From contig DDRA01000043.1 of assembly GCA_002343545.1 (NCBI GenBank), positions 35,200 through 47,405 of the forward strand: a stretch of 12,206 nucleotides of DNA, read 5' to 3'. Position 1 is the stretch's first letter. Every line of letters starts with the position of its first letter. The notes beneath the pieces are model-generated. The model saw only the letters and a program-made list of their open reading frames with translations, was not told the DNA's origin and did no database searches. Positions 6,264 to 12,206 of this stretch are shown piece after piece. Source of the DNA: Bacteriovoracaceae bacterium UBA2428. Its GTDB lineage: Bacteria; Bdellovibrionota; UBA2428. A program made the position numbers and the translations under genes.

Positions 6264-6791
6264 ATGAAACTGAACACAAAATCGGGCTTCTCGCTCATCG
6301 AGCTTATGGTGGTCGTCGCGATCATCGGGATCTTGGTGACGATCGCGGCTCCGAATCTCACGAGCTTCCAGGCGAAGGCCAAACAAACGGCCGCCAAGAC
6401 GGAACTTTCGGCGCTTTACACCACCGAAAAGGCCTACTTCACGGAGTTCAGCTCCTATCACGCGAGTCTCCCGGTAATCGGTCATATCCCGGATGGTATC
6501 CGCCCGGGCGCGACCGCCGGAACCTATGAGATTGGTGACGGCGTGACCCGTTACTACGCCGTAGGATTCACCGGTTCAGCAAACGTGAACTACTTCTCGG
6601 AGAAACTCGGATCGGTCACGCCGACCCTTGCTCCGCCTTCGACCGCGGTTGTGAACGGCAGTGCGGGATTCATCGCGGCTGCCGTCGGTAAGATCGGTAA
6701 CGCGACGAACGACACCTGGCGGATTAACGAGAACCGCGAGCTCGTAAACTCGGCTCCCGGAGCAACTCCGAGTCCGACCCCGACGCCTTAA
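6264..6791 (+). CDS. pilA: PilA, major type IVa pilin precursor
   Basis: The structural subunit of the pilus fibre. The 175-residue precursor has the class IVa leader MKLNTKSG, cleaved by PilD before Phe9. Mature residues begin FSLIELMVVVAIIGIL, with the essential Glu5, Gly14 and Pro22, and continue into the long helix (FQAKAKQTAAKTELSALYTTEKAYF). The globular part holds aromatic-rich strands (YYAVGF) and the C-terminal block DTWRINENRELVNSAPG common in pilins of Myxococcota and Bdellovibrionota. There is no cysteine, so no disulfide-bonded loop. The protein ends in PSPTPTP, an exposed Pro/Thr/Ser tail that could be glycosylated. It is the only plus-strand gene here, with its own sigma-54 promoter, strong ribosome site and terminator, as expected for an abundantly made protein. 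Its base composition looks lower in G+C than its neighbours. Confidence 0.97.
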   Translation: MKLNTKSGFSLIELMVVVAIIGILVTIAAPNLTSFQAKAKQTAAKTELSALYTTEKAYFTEFSSYHASLPVIGHIPDGIRPGATAGTYEIGDGVTRYYAVGFTGSANVNYFSEKLGSVTPTLAPPSTAVVNGSAGFIAAAVGKIGNATNDTWRINENRELVNSAPGATPSPTPTP

Positions 6792-6803
6792 GCTCGCGCT
6801 CGA

Positions 6804-7493
6804 CTAGCGACGGCTTTCGTTCGACTCACGCTCGAGGAGATTCCGCTTCTCTTCGAGCGTGAGTTTTTTTGTGTCGCGACGCAGGCTGCGGGCGAGCAAC
6901 GCCGCGGTGAAGGGCACCTCGGGCGAGTCGGCCGCGCGGCCGTAGAAGTCGGCCGCGAGCGGGGCTTGACCAAGGTTCTCGTAAGCGTGAAAGCCCGACC
7001 AGAACCAAACGCGGGGGCTCGGAAGACGATCCACAAGATCGTTCATGAGGTAGGTCGCGCCGGCGGGGTCTTTGCCGATCACGAAGAAGAAGGGCGAGAG
7101 TCGCGCGACGGATTCCGTCGTGCGGATCGTTCCGTTTCGCAGCACGAAGTCGAGCTTGCCGAAGAGCCACGAAAAATCGCCGTCGTAGGCGGACGGTGTG
7201 TGCACGCTTTGGACGGCTTCGAGCCATCCCCAGGAAACTTGGAAGGCCCGCAGGCCGGGCCATGTGAAGCCCTGGCGACCACGTTCGCGCAGGCGTTCGC
7301 GGAAGGAGTCGGATTCGCGTCGCGCGGCGAGCTCGACGACGGCCGCCTTGCCGCGGGGGTCGTAGTCGCGGCCGATCGAGAGCGTCTGCCGCCCGCCGGA
7401 GACTTCGCGGGCGCCGCTTTCCAAGTGGAAGCGGCCGGCCACGAGCGAGGCCCAAAGGCCCAGCGTGCCACCGATGACGAGCCCCCGCTTCAT
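6804..7493 (-). CDS. Unidentified membrane-anchored or secreted protein with TPR-like C-terminal half
   Basis: I do not recognise this 229-residue protein with certainty. Residues 4-20 (GLVIGGTLGLWASLVAG) form a signal peptide or membrane anchor. The middle (45-75) is rich in Arg and Glu. The segment RLSPFFFVIGKDPAGATYLMNDLVDRLPSPRVWFWSGFHAYENLGQAPLAADFYGRAADSPEVPFTAALLARSL (131-203) has helix-pair spacing and G/A/Y positions reminiscent of divergent tetratricopeptide repeats, suggesting protein-protein contacts in the periplasm. The C-terminus is a charged helix. ATG 7493 lies 5 nt after the pilR stop; the open frame extends back into pilR, but without a hydrophobic start. Position as last gene after pilTCSR suggests an accessory pilus role. 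M. xanthus has pilG near here, but I see no basis to equate them. Its last codons also form the pilA terminator. Confidence 0.72.
   Translation of the reverse strand: MKRGLVIGGTLGLWASLVAGRFHLESGAREVSGGRQTLSIGRDYDPRGKAAVVELAARRESDSFRERLRERGRQGFTWPGLRAFQVSWGWLEAVQSVHTPSAYDGDFSWLFGKLDFVLRNGTIRTTESVARLSPFFFVIGKDPAGATYLMNDLVDRLPSPRVWFWSGFHAYENLGQAPLAADFYGRAADSPEVPFTAALLARSLRRDTKKLTLEEKRNLLERESNESRR
6824..6870 (+). terminator. Strong intrinsic terminator of pilA, inside the convergent gene
   Basis: Perfect 12-bp inverted repeat ACTCACGCTCGA (6824-6835) / TCGAGCGTGAGT (6853-6864). It extends inward to about 17 pairs with one G-U wobble (6824-6840 with 6848-6864) around a 7-nt loop, and is followed by seven T (6864-6870). 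It starts 32 nt after the pilA stop. The T tract is on the plus strand only; on the minus strand the hairpin is followed by CGAACGAAAG, so it should stop pilA transcripts and let the opposing operon pass. The whole element is coding for residues near the C-terminus of the convergent protein. Confidence 0.93.
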
Positions 7494-7498
7494 GGGAC

Positions 7499-8914
7499 TT
7501 AGGCGTCGTCGTCGGCGCCGCCGCCGTCGAGGCCGAACTTCTCGAGGCGGTAGCGGAGCGAGCGCATCGTGATGTTGAGCAGTCGCGCGGCGTCGCGCCG
7601 CACGTTCTTGGTTTGTTCGAGCGCCTTGAGCAGGAACTCGCGCTCGACGTTGCCGAGGACGTCGTCGAGGCGCACGCCCGCGGCGTTCCACACGAGCTCC
7701 TTGCCGAGCGTCTCGAAGCGCGGTTTGAGCGGCTCGCGGATGTGCTCGGGCAGGCCTTCGGGCAGGAGACCTTCGCCGCCTTCGAGCGCGATCATGCGCT
7801 CCATGACGTTCTCGAGCTCGCGCACGTTACCCGGCCAGGCGTAGGCCGTGAGCAGGTCGATCGTCGAAGCCGAGACGGTCTTGAGGGACTTGCCGAACTG
7901 GGTCGCGAACTTTTCGACGAAGTAGTCGACGAGCATGGGGATATCTTCCTTGCGCTCGCGCAGGGCGGGAACCCGGATGCTGATGACGTTAAAGCGGAAA
8001 TAGAGGTCCTCGCGAAAGTTCTTCGCCTGGATCTCTTGCTCGAGGTCGCGGTTCGTCGCGGCGATGATGCGAACCTGGCTCTGGACGGCGTCGCTGCCGC
8101 CGACGGGATGGAAGCTGCCGTCGGCCAGGGCGCGCAGGAGCGTGGCCTGCATGGGCGCGGGCATCTCGCCGACTTCGTCCATGAAGAGGCTGCCGCCGTT
8201 GGCCGTCTCGAAGAAGCCCTTCTTGTCGAAGAGCGCACCCGTGAAGGCTCCCTTCACGTGGCCGAACATCTCGGACTCGATGAGATTCTCGGGGATCGCG
8301 CCGCAGTTCACGCTGACGAAGGCGTTGTCCTTGAGGGGGCTGTTGTAATGGATGGCCTTGGCGACGAGCTCCTTGCCGGTGCCGCTTTCGCCCGTGATGA
8401 GGACGTTCGAGGTCGTGGGGGCGACGCGACGGATGAGGTCGAAGACCTTCTGCATGGGCTCCGAGGCGCCGATGATGTTCGAGAAGCTGTAGCGTTCGCC
8501 GAGCTCGCGCCGCATGCGACGGTTTTCCTGGACGAGGACGCGGTTCTCGAGGGCCTTCGCGATGCGAACTTTGACGTCGTCGATCTTGAAGGGCTTCGTA
8601 AGGTAGTCGTAGGCGCCGAGCTTCATGGCCTCGACCGCGGACTCGGTCGATCCGAAGGCCGTGATCATGAGCACGAGGGCGTTCGGATCTTGTTCGCGGA
8701 CCTTGGCGAGGAGCTCGAGCCCCGAGACCTCGGGCATCTGGATGTCCGAGATGATGAGGTCGAAGGCTTCGTGCGCGAGTTTCTCGAGCGCCTCGCGGCC
8801 GTTGGACGCCGTTTCGACGACCATCTTCTCGCGTTTGAGCATGATCTGGAGGAACTCGCGGATACTCGGCTCATCGTCGACGACAAGAATGCGGGGCTTG
8901 GAGTTGGAACTCAT
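7499..8914 (-). CDS. pilR: PilR, sigma-54-dependent response regulator
   Basis: An NtrC-family transcription activator that, when phosphorylated by PilS, turns on pilA with RpoN. The 471 residues contain a receiver domain (8-125: acidic pair D13/D14, phospho-acceptor D57, T85, K107), an AAA+ domain (143-380: Walker A GESGTGKE at 175-182, the sigma-54 contact loop GAFTGA at 222-227, Walker B LFMDE at 243-247, arginine-finger region around REDLYFRFNVI) and a Fis-type helix-turn-helix at about 430-460 (KNVRRDAARLLNITMRSLRYRL). All catalytic features are present. ATG 8914 is the only sensible start; the AGAGGG just upstream is too close to be an ideal ribosome site. It follows pilS by 48 bp. The last residues are an acidic DDDA tail. 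PilR is chosen over other NtrC relatives because of the pilS-pilR-pilA context and the matching promoter. Confidence 0.95.
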   Translation of the reverse strand: MSSNSKPRILVVDDEPSIREFLQIMLKREKMVVETASNGREALEKLAHEAFDLIISDIQMPEVSGLELLAKVREQDPNALVLMITAFGSTESAVEAMKLGAYDYLTKPFKIDDVKVRIAKALENRVLVQENRRMRRELGERYSFSNIIGASEPMQKVFDLIRRVAPTTSNVLITGESGTGKELVAKAIHYNSPLKDNAFVSVNCGAIPENLIESEMFGHVKGAFTGALFDKKGFFETANGGSLFMDEVGEMPAPMQATLLRALADGSFHPVGGSDAVQSQVRIIAATNRDLEQEIQAKNFREDLYFRFNVISIRVPALRERKEDIPMLVDYFVEKFATQFGKSLKTVSASTIDLLTAYAWPGNVRELENVMERMIALEGGEGLLPEGLPEHIREPLKPRFETLGKELVWNAAGVRLDDVLGNVEREFLLKALEQTKNVRRDAARLLNITMRSLRYRLEKFGLDGGGADDDA

Positions 8915-8962
8915 CCCTCTGATTCTAAACGCCTTCGCGGCGGACTTCGGCCCGGGGGAGCG

Positions 8963-10558
8963 TCAATTTCCTGGGCCGTCGGCGGGACTCAGTCGAAGGC
9001 GGACTTCGGTGCCGCCACGACTCGCGAACTCGGGAACGGGCGAGCGAACTTCGATCGAGCCCGCCATCGATTCGATGAGTTTGTACACGACGGCGAGACC
9101 GAGTCCCGTGCCCGTGTCTTTGGTCGTGAAGAAGGGCTCGAAGAGACGCTTCTGCGCTTCGGCGGAGAGCCCGCAACCGTCGTCGAGCACGACGATCGAC
9201 GCGTCGCGATCGACGCGCAGTTCGACCCGTTTCGCCCCGGCCTGCCCGGAGTTCAGCGTCAAATTCAGCAGGACCTGGGTCAGTTTATTGCGATCGCCCA
9301 TCGCGCGTGGCGTCGCGCCGTCGGTCGGTGTCACGAGGCGGAGTTCGGTACCGAGGGCTTTCCACTTGGGATTGACCTTGAGGCTTTCCTCGAGCTGACG
9401 GGCGAGTTCGACGAGGTCGACGGATTCGGGCTTGAGCTGGGGCGGCTTCACGAAGTCGAAGAACTCCGTGATGAGGCCGTCGAGGCGCGTGGATTCGCGC
9501 TGGATGATCTGGAGGAGGCGCTGATCTTCTTCGCCCAGTCCGCTCAGGCCCGCGAGCAGTTGCGCGCTGCCGCTGATCCCCGCGAGGGGGTTACGGATCT
9601 CGTGGGCGATGCCCGCGGCGAGCTTACCGACCGCGGCGAGCTTCTCGGAAGTGCGCAGGGATTCCTCCATGCGGATGATCTCGGTGAGATCTTGGAACAC
9701 GACGAGCGAGCCGAGGACGGCGTTCCCGTCGGGCTCGGTGAGACGCGCGATGGAATAGCCCAGCTGAAGGCGCTGTCCGTCGGGGCCCTGGTAACGGACC
9801 GTGAGCCGGTCCCCGCGCGTCAGACTCGGATCGAGCCCGCCGGCCACGGGGAGGAGGGTATTGAGACGGGTAACCTGCTCGTCGATCGCGGGAATGACTT
9901 CGCCCAGCGAGCGATGCAGGAGATCGGACTCGCGGCGGCCGAGGATCTTGGCGCCGACGCCGTTCACCTGGATGATGCGTCCCTCGGAATCGACCGACAT
10001 GAGGCCGCTGGGGATATTCGCGAGGATGGCTTTCTGCAGATTTTCCAGTCGGCGACGCGCGCCTTCCGAAACGCGGAGGTCCTCGTCGCGTCGGGCGAGG
10101 GTCTTGGCCAGGTAGGCCCCGAGCACGCCCGTCGCGAGGATGCCGAGTCCGTTGCCGACGATGGAAAGCGAGAAGCCCACGCCGAAGGCCATCGCGCCCA
10201 GCGCCGCGCCGACGAGGGGCGCGGCCACGGGCAGCGGGAAGACCGTCGTCGCGCCGAGCGCGATGACGGGGTAAAGGACGAGAAAGGGGGAGGCGCTCGA
10301 GCCCGAAGCGCGCACGAGGTCCGTCGTCACGACGAGGTCGCTCAGTGCCAGTCCGACCAAGCCCCAGGCGCTCGGCGAAAAGGCGAGCAGCGCCTGACCC
10401 GCGGCGAGCGCGACCACGACGAGTAGGATGTCCGAGAGTTGACGGGTCGATCCGTCGAGGATGATGGACTGGCCCGCGATCCCGACCACGGCGAGCACGG
10501 CGAAATAGGCGAGGGCCCGGATCGCCACGATAAGGGAACCGTTGCGGACGGACGTCAC
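8963..10558 (-). CDS. pilS: PilS, membrane sensor histidine kinase
   Basis: The sensor partner of PilR; in Pseudomonas, PilS senses PilA levels in the membrane to adjust pilin transcription. The 531 residues start with about six hydrophobic helices (roughly 8-30, 42-60, 64-80, 89-107, 110-128, 132-150). A PAS domain follows at about 172-290 (AILANIPSGLMSVDSEGRII), then HisKA with phospho-acceptor H319 in GIAHEIRNPLAG, and the ATPase domain with N box (QVLLNLTLNSGQA, 428-440), G1 DDGCGL (459-464), F box FEPFFTT (473-479) and G2 GTGLGLAVV (483-491). All are complete. The N box carries Ser-Gly where Ala-Ile/Leu is usual. GTG at 10558 starts one base after the pilC stop, with a G-rich ribosome site in the end of pilC. 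In P. aeruginosa the kinase has the same 6-TM, PAS and kinase layout. Confidence 0.94.
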   Translation of the reverse strand: MTSVRNGSLIVAIRALAYFAVLAVVGIAGQSIILDGSTRQLSDILLVVVALAAGQALLAFSPSAWGLVGLALSDLVVTTDLVRASGSSASPFLVLYPVIALGATTVFPLPVAAPLVGAALGAMAFGVGFSLSIVGNGLGILATGVLGAYLAKTLARRDEDLRVSEGARRRLENLQKAILANIPSGLMSVDSEGRIIQVNGVGAKILGRRESDLLHRSLGEVIPAIDEQVTRLNTLLPVAGGLDPSLTRGDRLTVRYQGPDGQRLQLGYSIARLTEPDGNAVLGSLVVFQDLTEIIRMEESLRTSEKLAAVGKLAAGIAHEIRNPLAGISGSAQLLAGLSGLGEEDQRLLQIIQRESTRLDGLITEFFDFVKPPQLKPESVDLVELARQLEESLKVNPKWKALGTELRLVTPTDGATPRAMGDRNKLTQVLLNLTLNSGQAGAKRVELRVDRDASIVVLDDGCGLSAEAQKRLFEPFFTTKDTGTGLGLAVVYKLIESMAGSIEVRSPVPEFASRGGTEVRLRLSPADGPGN

Positions 10559-10559
10559 G

Positions 10560-11819
10560 CTAGCCCCCGGCCACTTCGCCCATCTTCATGACGGGGAGGT
10601 AGAGCGGGACGAGGATGCCGGCCACGACGAGACCCACGAAGATGATCATGAGGGGTTCCAGGATCGAGGTCAGCGCCGAGACCGTGGCGTCGATCTCGTC
10701 CTCGTAGAATTCGGCGATCTTGCTGAGCATCTGATCGAGCGAACCGGTCTGCTCTCCGATCGCGATCATGCTGACGGCCATCTGGGGGAAGACCTTGGCG
10801 CGCTGGAGCGGCCCGGCGATCGAGTTACCCTCGGTGATCGAGACTCGCGTGCGGTTGATCGCCGTTTCGATCGCGTAGTTGCCCGCGACCTTGGCCGTAA
10901 TATCGAGCGCCTCGATGATCGGGACGCCGGATTGGATCATCGTGCCGAGCGTGCGCGAGAAGCGCGCGATCGCGATCTTCATGAAGAGGGGGCCGAAGAC
11001 GGGAATCGTCAGGAGAAAAGGGTCGATTTGGCGTCGGGCCGCTTCGTTCGTAAAGGCAAAGTAGATGCCGTAAGCGCCTCCGCCCACGCTTCCGAAGACC
11101 AGGTACCAATGCTCGCGCATCCAGTTCGAGACGTCGATGATGAACTGGGTCGGCGCCGGGAGGGCCTTGCCGTTCGACGCGAAGAGTTCGACGAACTGCG
11201 GGACGACGAACATGAGCAGGCCGATCAAGATGCCCGTCACGAGCACGATGATCATGACCGGGTAGGTCATGGCCGACACGATCTTGCGACGCAGGGAGTT
11301 CGCTTTCTCGTAGTAGATGGCAAGGCGCAAGAGGACTTTGTCGAGGGCACCGGCGACTTCGCCCGCCTGGATGAGGTTGATGAAGATGTTGTCGAAGATG
11401 TCGCCGTGGCGTCGAAGGGCGTCGGTCAAGTTCGTGCCTTCCTCGATCTTGCGTGCGACCTTGCTGACGACGGCGCCGAAGCCACGATTTTCCGCCTGTT
11501 CGCCAAGGACGTTGAGGGCCTGCACGATGGGGACGCCGGCTTCCTGCATCGTGGCGAGCTGACGAATGAAGGCCGTGAACTCGGTGAGGCTCGGCTTGTC
11601 CGAGTTCATCATGCCGCCGAGGGTTTTGCCTTTGACGACGCGGAGCTCGCGTCCGCCGGTCGGAGCGGCTTTGGGCGCGCCACCCGCGATGGAGACGATA
11701 CGGGTGGGGCGAATCGCGCTCGCGCGGAGACGTTGGACGGCGTCTTGTTCGTTTTCGGCCTCGAGCTCGCCCGAGATCTTGCGGGCGGCGCGATCGAAGC
11801 CTTGGTATTTGAACTTCAC
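10560..11819 (-). CDS. pilC: PilC, inner-membrane platform protein
   Basis: PilC is the inner-membrane platform turned by the PilB and PilT ATPases during pilus extension and retraction. The 419 residues have a cytoplasmic N-terminal segment (FKYQGFDRAARKISGELEAENEQDAVQRL) and two T2SSF domains. The first (about 79-205) carries IQAGEVAGALDKVL; the second (about 283-408) carries IAIGEQTGSLDQML. Membrane helices lie at about 183-205, 236-256 and 386-408. Length and architecture are normal. It starts with GTG at 11819, 32 bp after the pilT stop, with an excellent ribosome site AAGGGAGG (4 nt spacer). The gap also contains a TAGAAT box. pilB-pilT-pilC order is typical, and pilB is presumably to the right of the window. 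Confidence 0.96.
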   Translation of the reverse strand: MKFKYQGFDRAARKISGELEAENEQDAVQRLRASAIRPTRIVSIAGGAPKAAPTGGRELRVVKGKTLGGMMNSDKPSLTEFTAFIRQLATMQEAGVPIVQALNVLGEQAENRGFGAVVSKVARKIEEGTNLTDALRRHGDIFDNIFINLIQAGEVAGALDKVLLRLAIYYEKANSLRRKIVSAMTYPVMIIVLVTGILIGLLMFVVPQFVELFASNGKALPAPTQFIIDVSNWMREHWYLVFGSVGGGAYGIYFAFTNEAARRQIDPFLLTIPVFGPLFMKIAIARFSRTLGTMIQSGVPIIEALDITAKVAGNYAIETAINRTRVSITEGNSIAGPLQRAKVFPQMAVSMIAIGEQTGSLDQMLSKIAEFYEDEIDATVSALTSILEPLMIIFVGLVVAGILVPLYLPVMKMGEVAGG

Positions 11820-11851
11820 GACGCCTCCCTTCTTCCCGTTCGTATTCTATC

Positions 11852-12206
11852 TTAACCCGCCCGGCGTCCGCCGTTTTGCGCGCGTTCGATCATACGGCCG
11901 AGCTCCTCGGGATCGGGACTGTGGTTGAGCGCTTCCGTCAACGAGATGACGCCTTGCTGGGCGTACTGGAGCAACATCTGGTTCATCGTCGACATGCCGT
12001 GGGACTCTTGGCCCATCTGCATCTGGCTGTAGACCTGGTGGAGCTTGTTCTCGCGGACGAGGTGGCGGATCGCGGGCGTCATCTGGAGATATTCGTAGGC
12101 GAGCACGCGGCCCGGGCGGTCGCCGCGCTCGATGAGCGCTTGCGAGACGACGGCTTCGAGCGAGAACGAAAGCAGGCTGCGCACGTAGTCCTGGGATTCG
12201 GGCGGG
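11852..12206 (-). CDS. pilT: PilT, pilus retraction ATPase (C-terminal part, cut by window edge)
   Basis: PilT is the hexameric cytoplasmic ATPase that powers pilus retraction. The last 117 residues are visible, with the frame open to the right edge (visible start PPESQDYVRSLLSFSL); a GTG at 12184 in this frame is simply an internal valine codon. The sequence covers the end of the RecA-like domain (LEAVVSQALIERGDRPGRVLAYEYL) and the C-terminal retraction motif AIRHLVRE, the family AIRxLIRE motif that separates PilT from PilB. It is followed by NKLHQVYSQMQMGQESHGMSTMNQMLLQY and the terminal helices with PDPEELGRMIERAQ. PilU is a possible alternative, but position directly before pilC and the intact AIR motif favour PilT. 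Catalytic motifs lie outside the window. Confidence 0.93.
   Translation of the reverse strand, partial: PPESQDYVRSLLSFSLEAVVSQALIERGDRPGRVLAYEYLQMTPAIRHLVRENKLHQVYSQMQMGQESHGMSTMNQMLLQYAQQGVISLTEALNHSPDPEELGRMIERAQNGGRRAG

Noticed and set aside
7494..7691. Extension of the small gene's frame upstream into pilR (to 7691)
   Set aside because: The extra 66 residues are Arg/Ala-rich and would precede a clean signal anchor that starts at ATG 7493.
7613..10426. A 937-codon open frame on the plus strand opposite pilR and pilS
   Set aside because: It crosses two well-recognised genes on the other strand; its product is Glu/Asp/Arg/Leu/Ala-rich shadow translation without domains or a plausible ribosome site. 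Long antisense frames are expected from the strong third-position G/C bias.
10542..11855. A 437-codon plus-strand frame opposite pilC
   Set aside because: Product is His/Asp/Arg/Glu-rich mirror translation of pilC with no recognisable fold.

Overview
The window is a type IVa pilus (T4aP) locus from a GC-rich Gram-negative bacterium (about 60% G+C or slightly more, judged by eye). The gene order pilT-pilC-pilS-pilR ... pilA ... ABC ATPase-ABC permease-pilD-pilM-pilN-pilO-pilP-pilQ closely follows the Myxococcus xanthus pil cluster, including the unusual pilHI-type ABC transporter. The PilA N-terminal region (leader ending in Gly, then FSLIELMVVVAIIGIL and FQAKAKQ...AKTELSALYTTEKA) also looks like pilins of Myxococcota and Bdellovibrionota (former Deltaproteobacteria). 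I place the source there. The phylum is an inference and the species cannot be named.

Layout from right to left (almost everything is on the minus strand). At 12206-11852 is the C-terminal part of the retraction ATPase PilT. It is followed by the platform protein PilC (11819-10560), the histidine kinase PilS (10558-8963), the sigma-54 activator PilR (8914-7499) and a small anchored protein of unknown function with a TPR-like C-terminal half (7493-6804). The major pilin gene pilA (6264-6791) is the only plus-strand gene. It is convergent with the small gene (12 bp between stops) and divergent from the ABC transporter genes (266 bp between starts). Leftwards follow the ABC ATPase (5997-5263), its permease (5269-4481), prepilin peptidase PilD (4480-3680), a short gap with a G/C hairpin, and the alignment complex plus secretin genes pilM, pilN, pilO, pilP and pilQ (3591 to the window edge). 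PilQ is cut by the edge.

How the parts work together: PilD cleaves and N-methylates prepilin PilA. PilC with the PilB (outside the window) and PilT motors polymerises and retracts the pilus. PilM-PilN-PilO-PilP link the platform to the outer-membrane secretin PilQ. PilS-PilR should drive pilA through a near-ideal -24/-12 sigma-54 promoter at 6195-6210. Most neighbours overlap or abut, so the minus-strand genes probably form two operons (pilT..small gene, and ABC..pilQ).

The most notable non-textbook features are: a strong pilA intrinsic terminator lying wholly inside the coding sequence of the convergent small gene; that unidentified gene itself; the embedded ABC transporter; a PilP with no lipobox cysteine; a PilN with an unusually long cytoplasmic tether; and a Pro/Thr tail on PilA. 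I found no mobile elements, CRISPR arrays or RNA genes, and no gene-free stretch above 300 bases. The content is mostly a conserved, known system rather than a new one.
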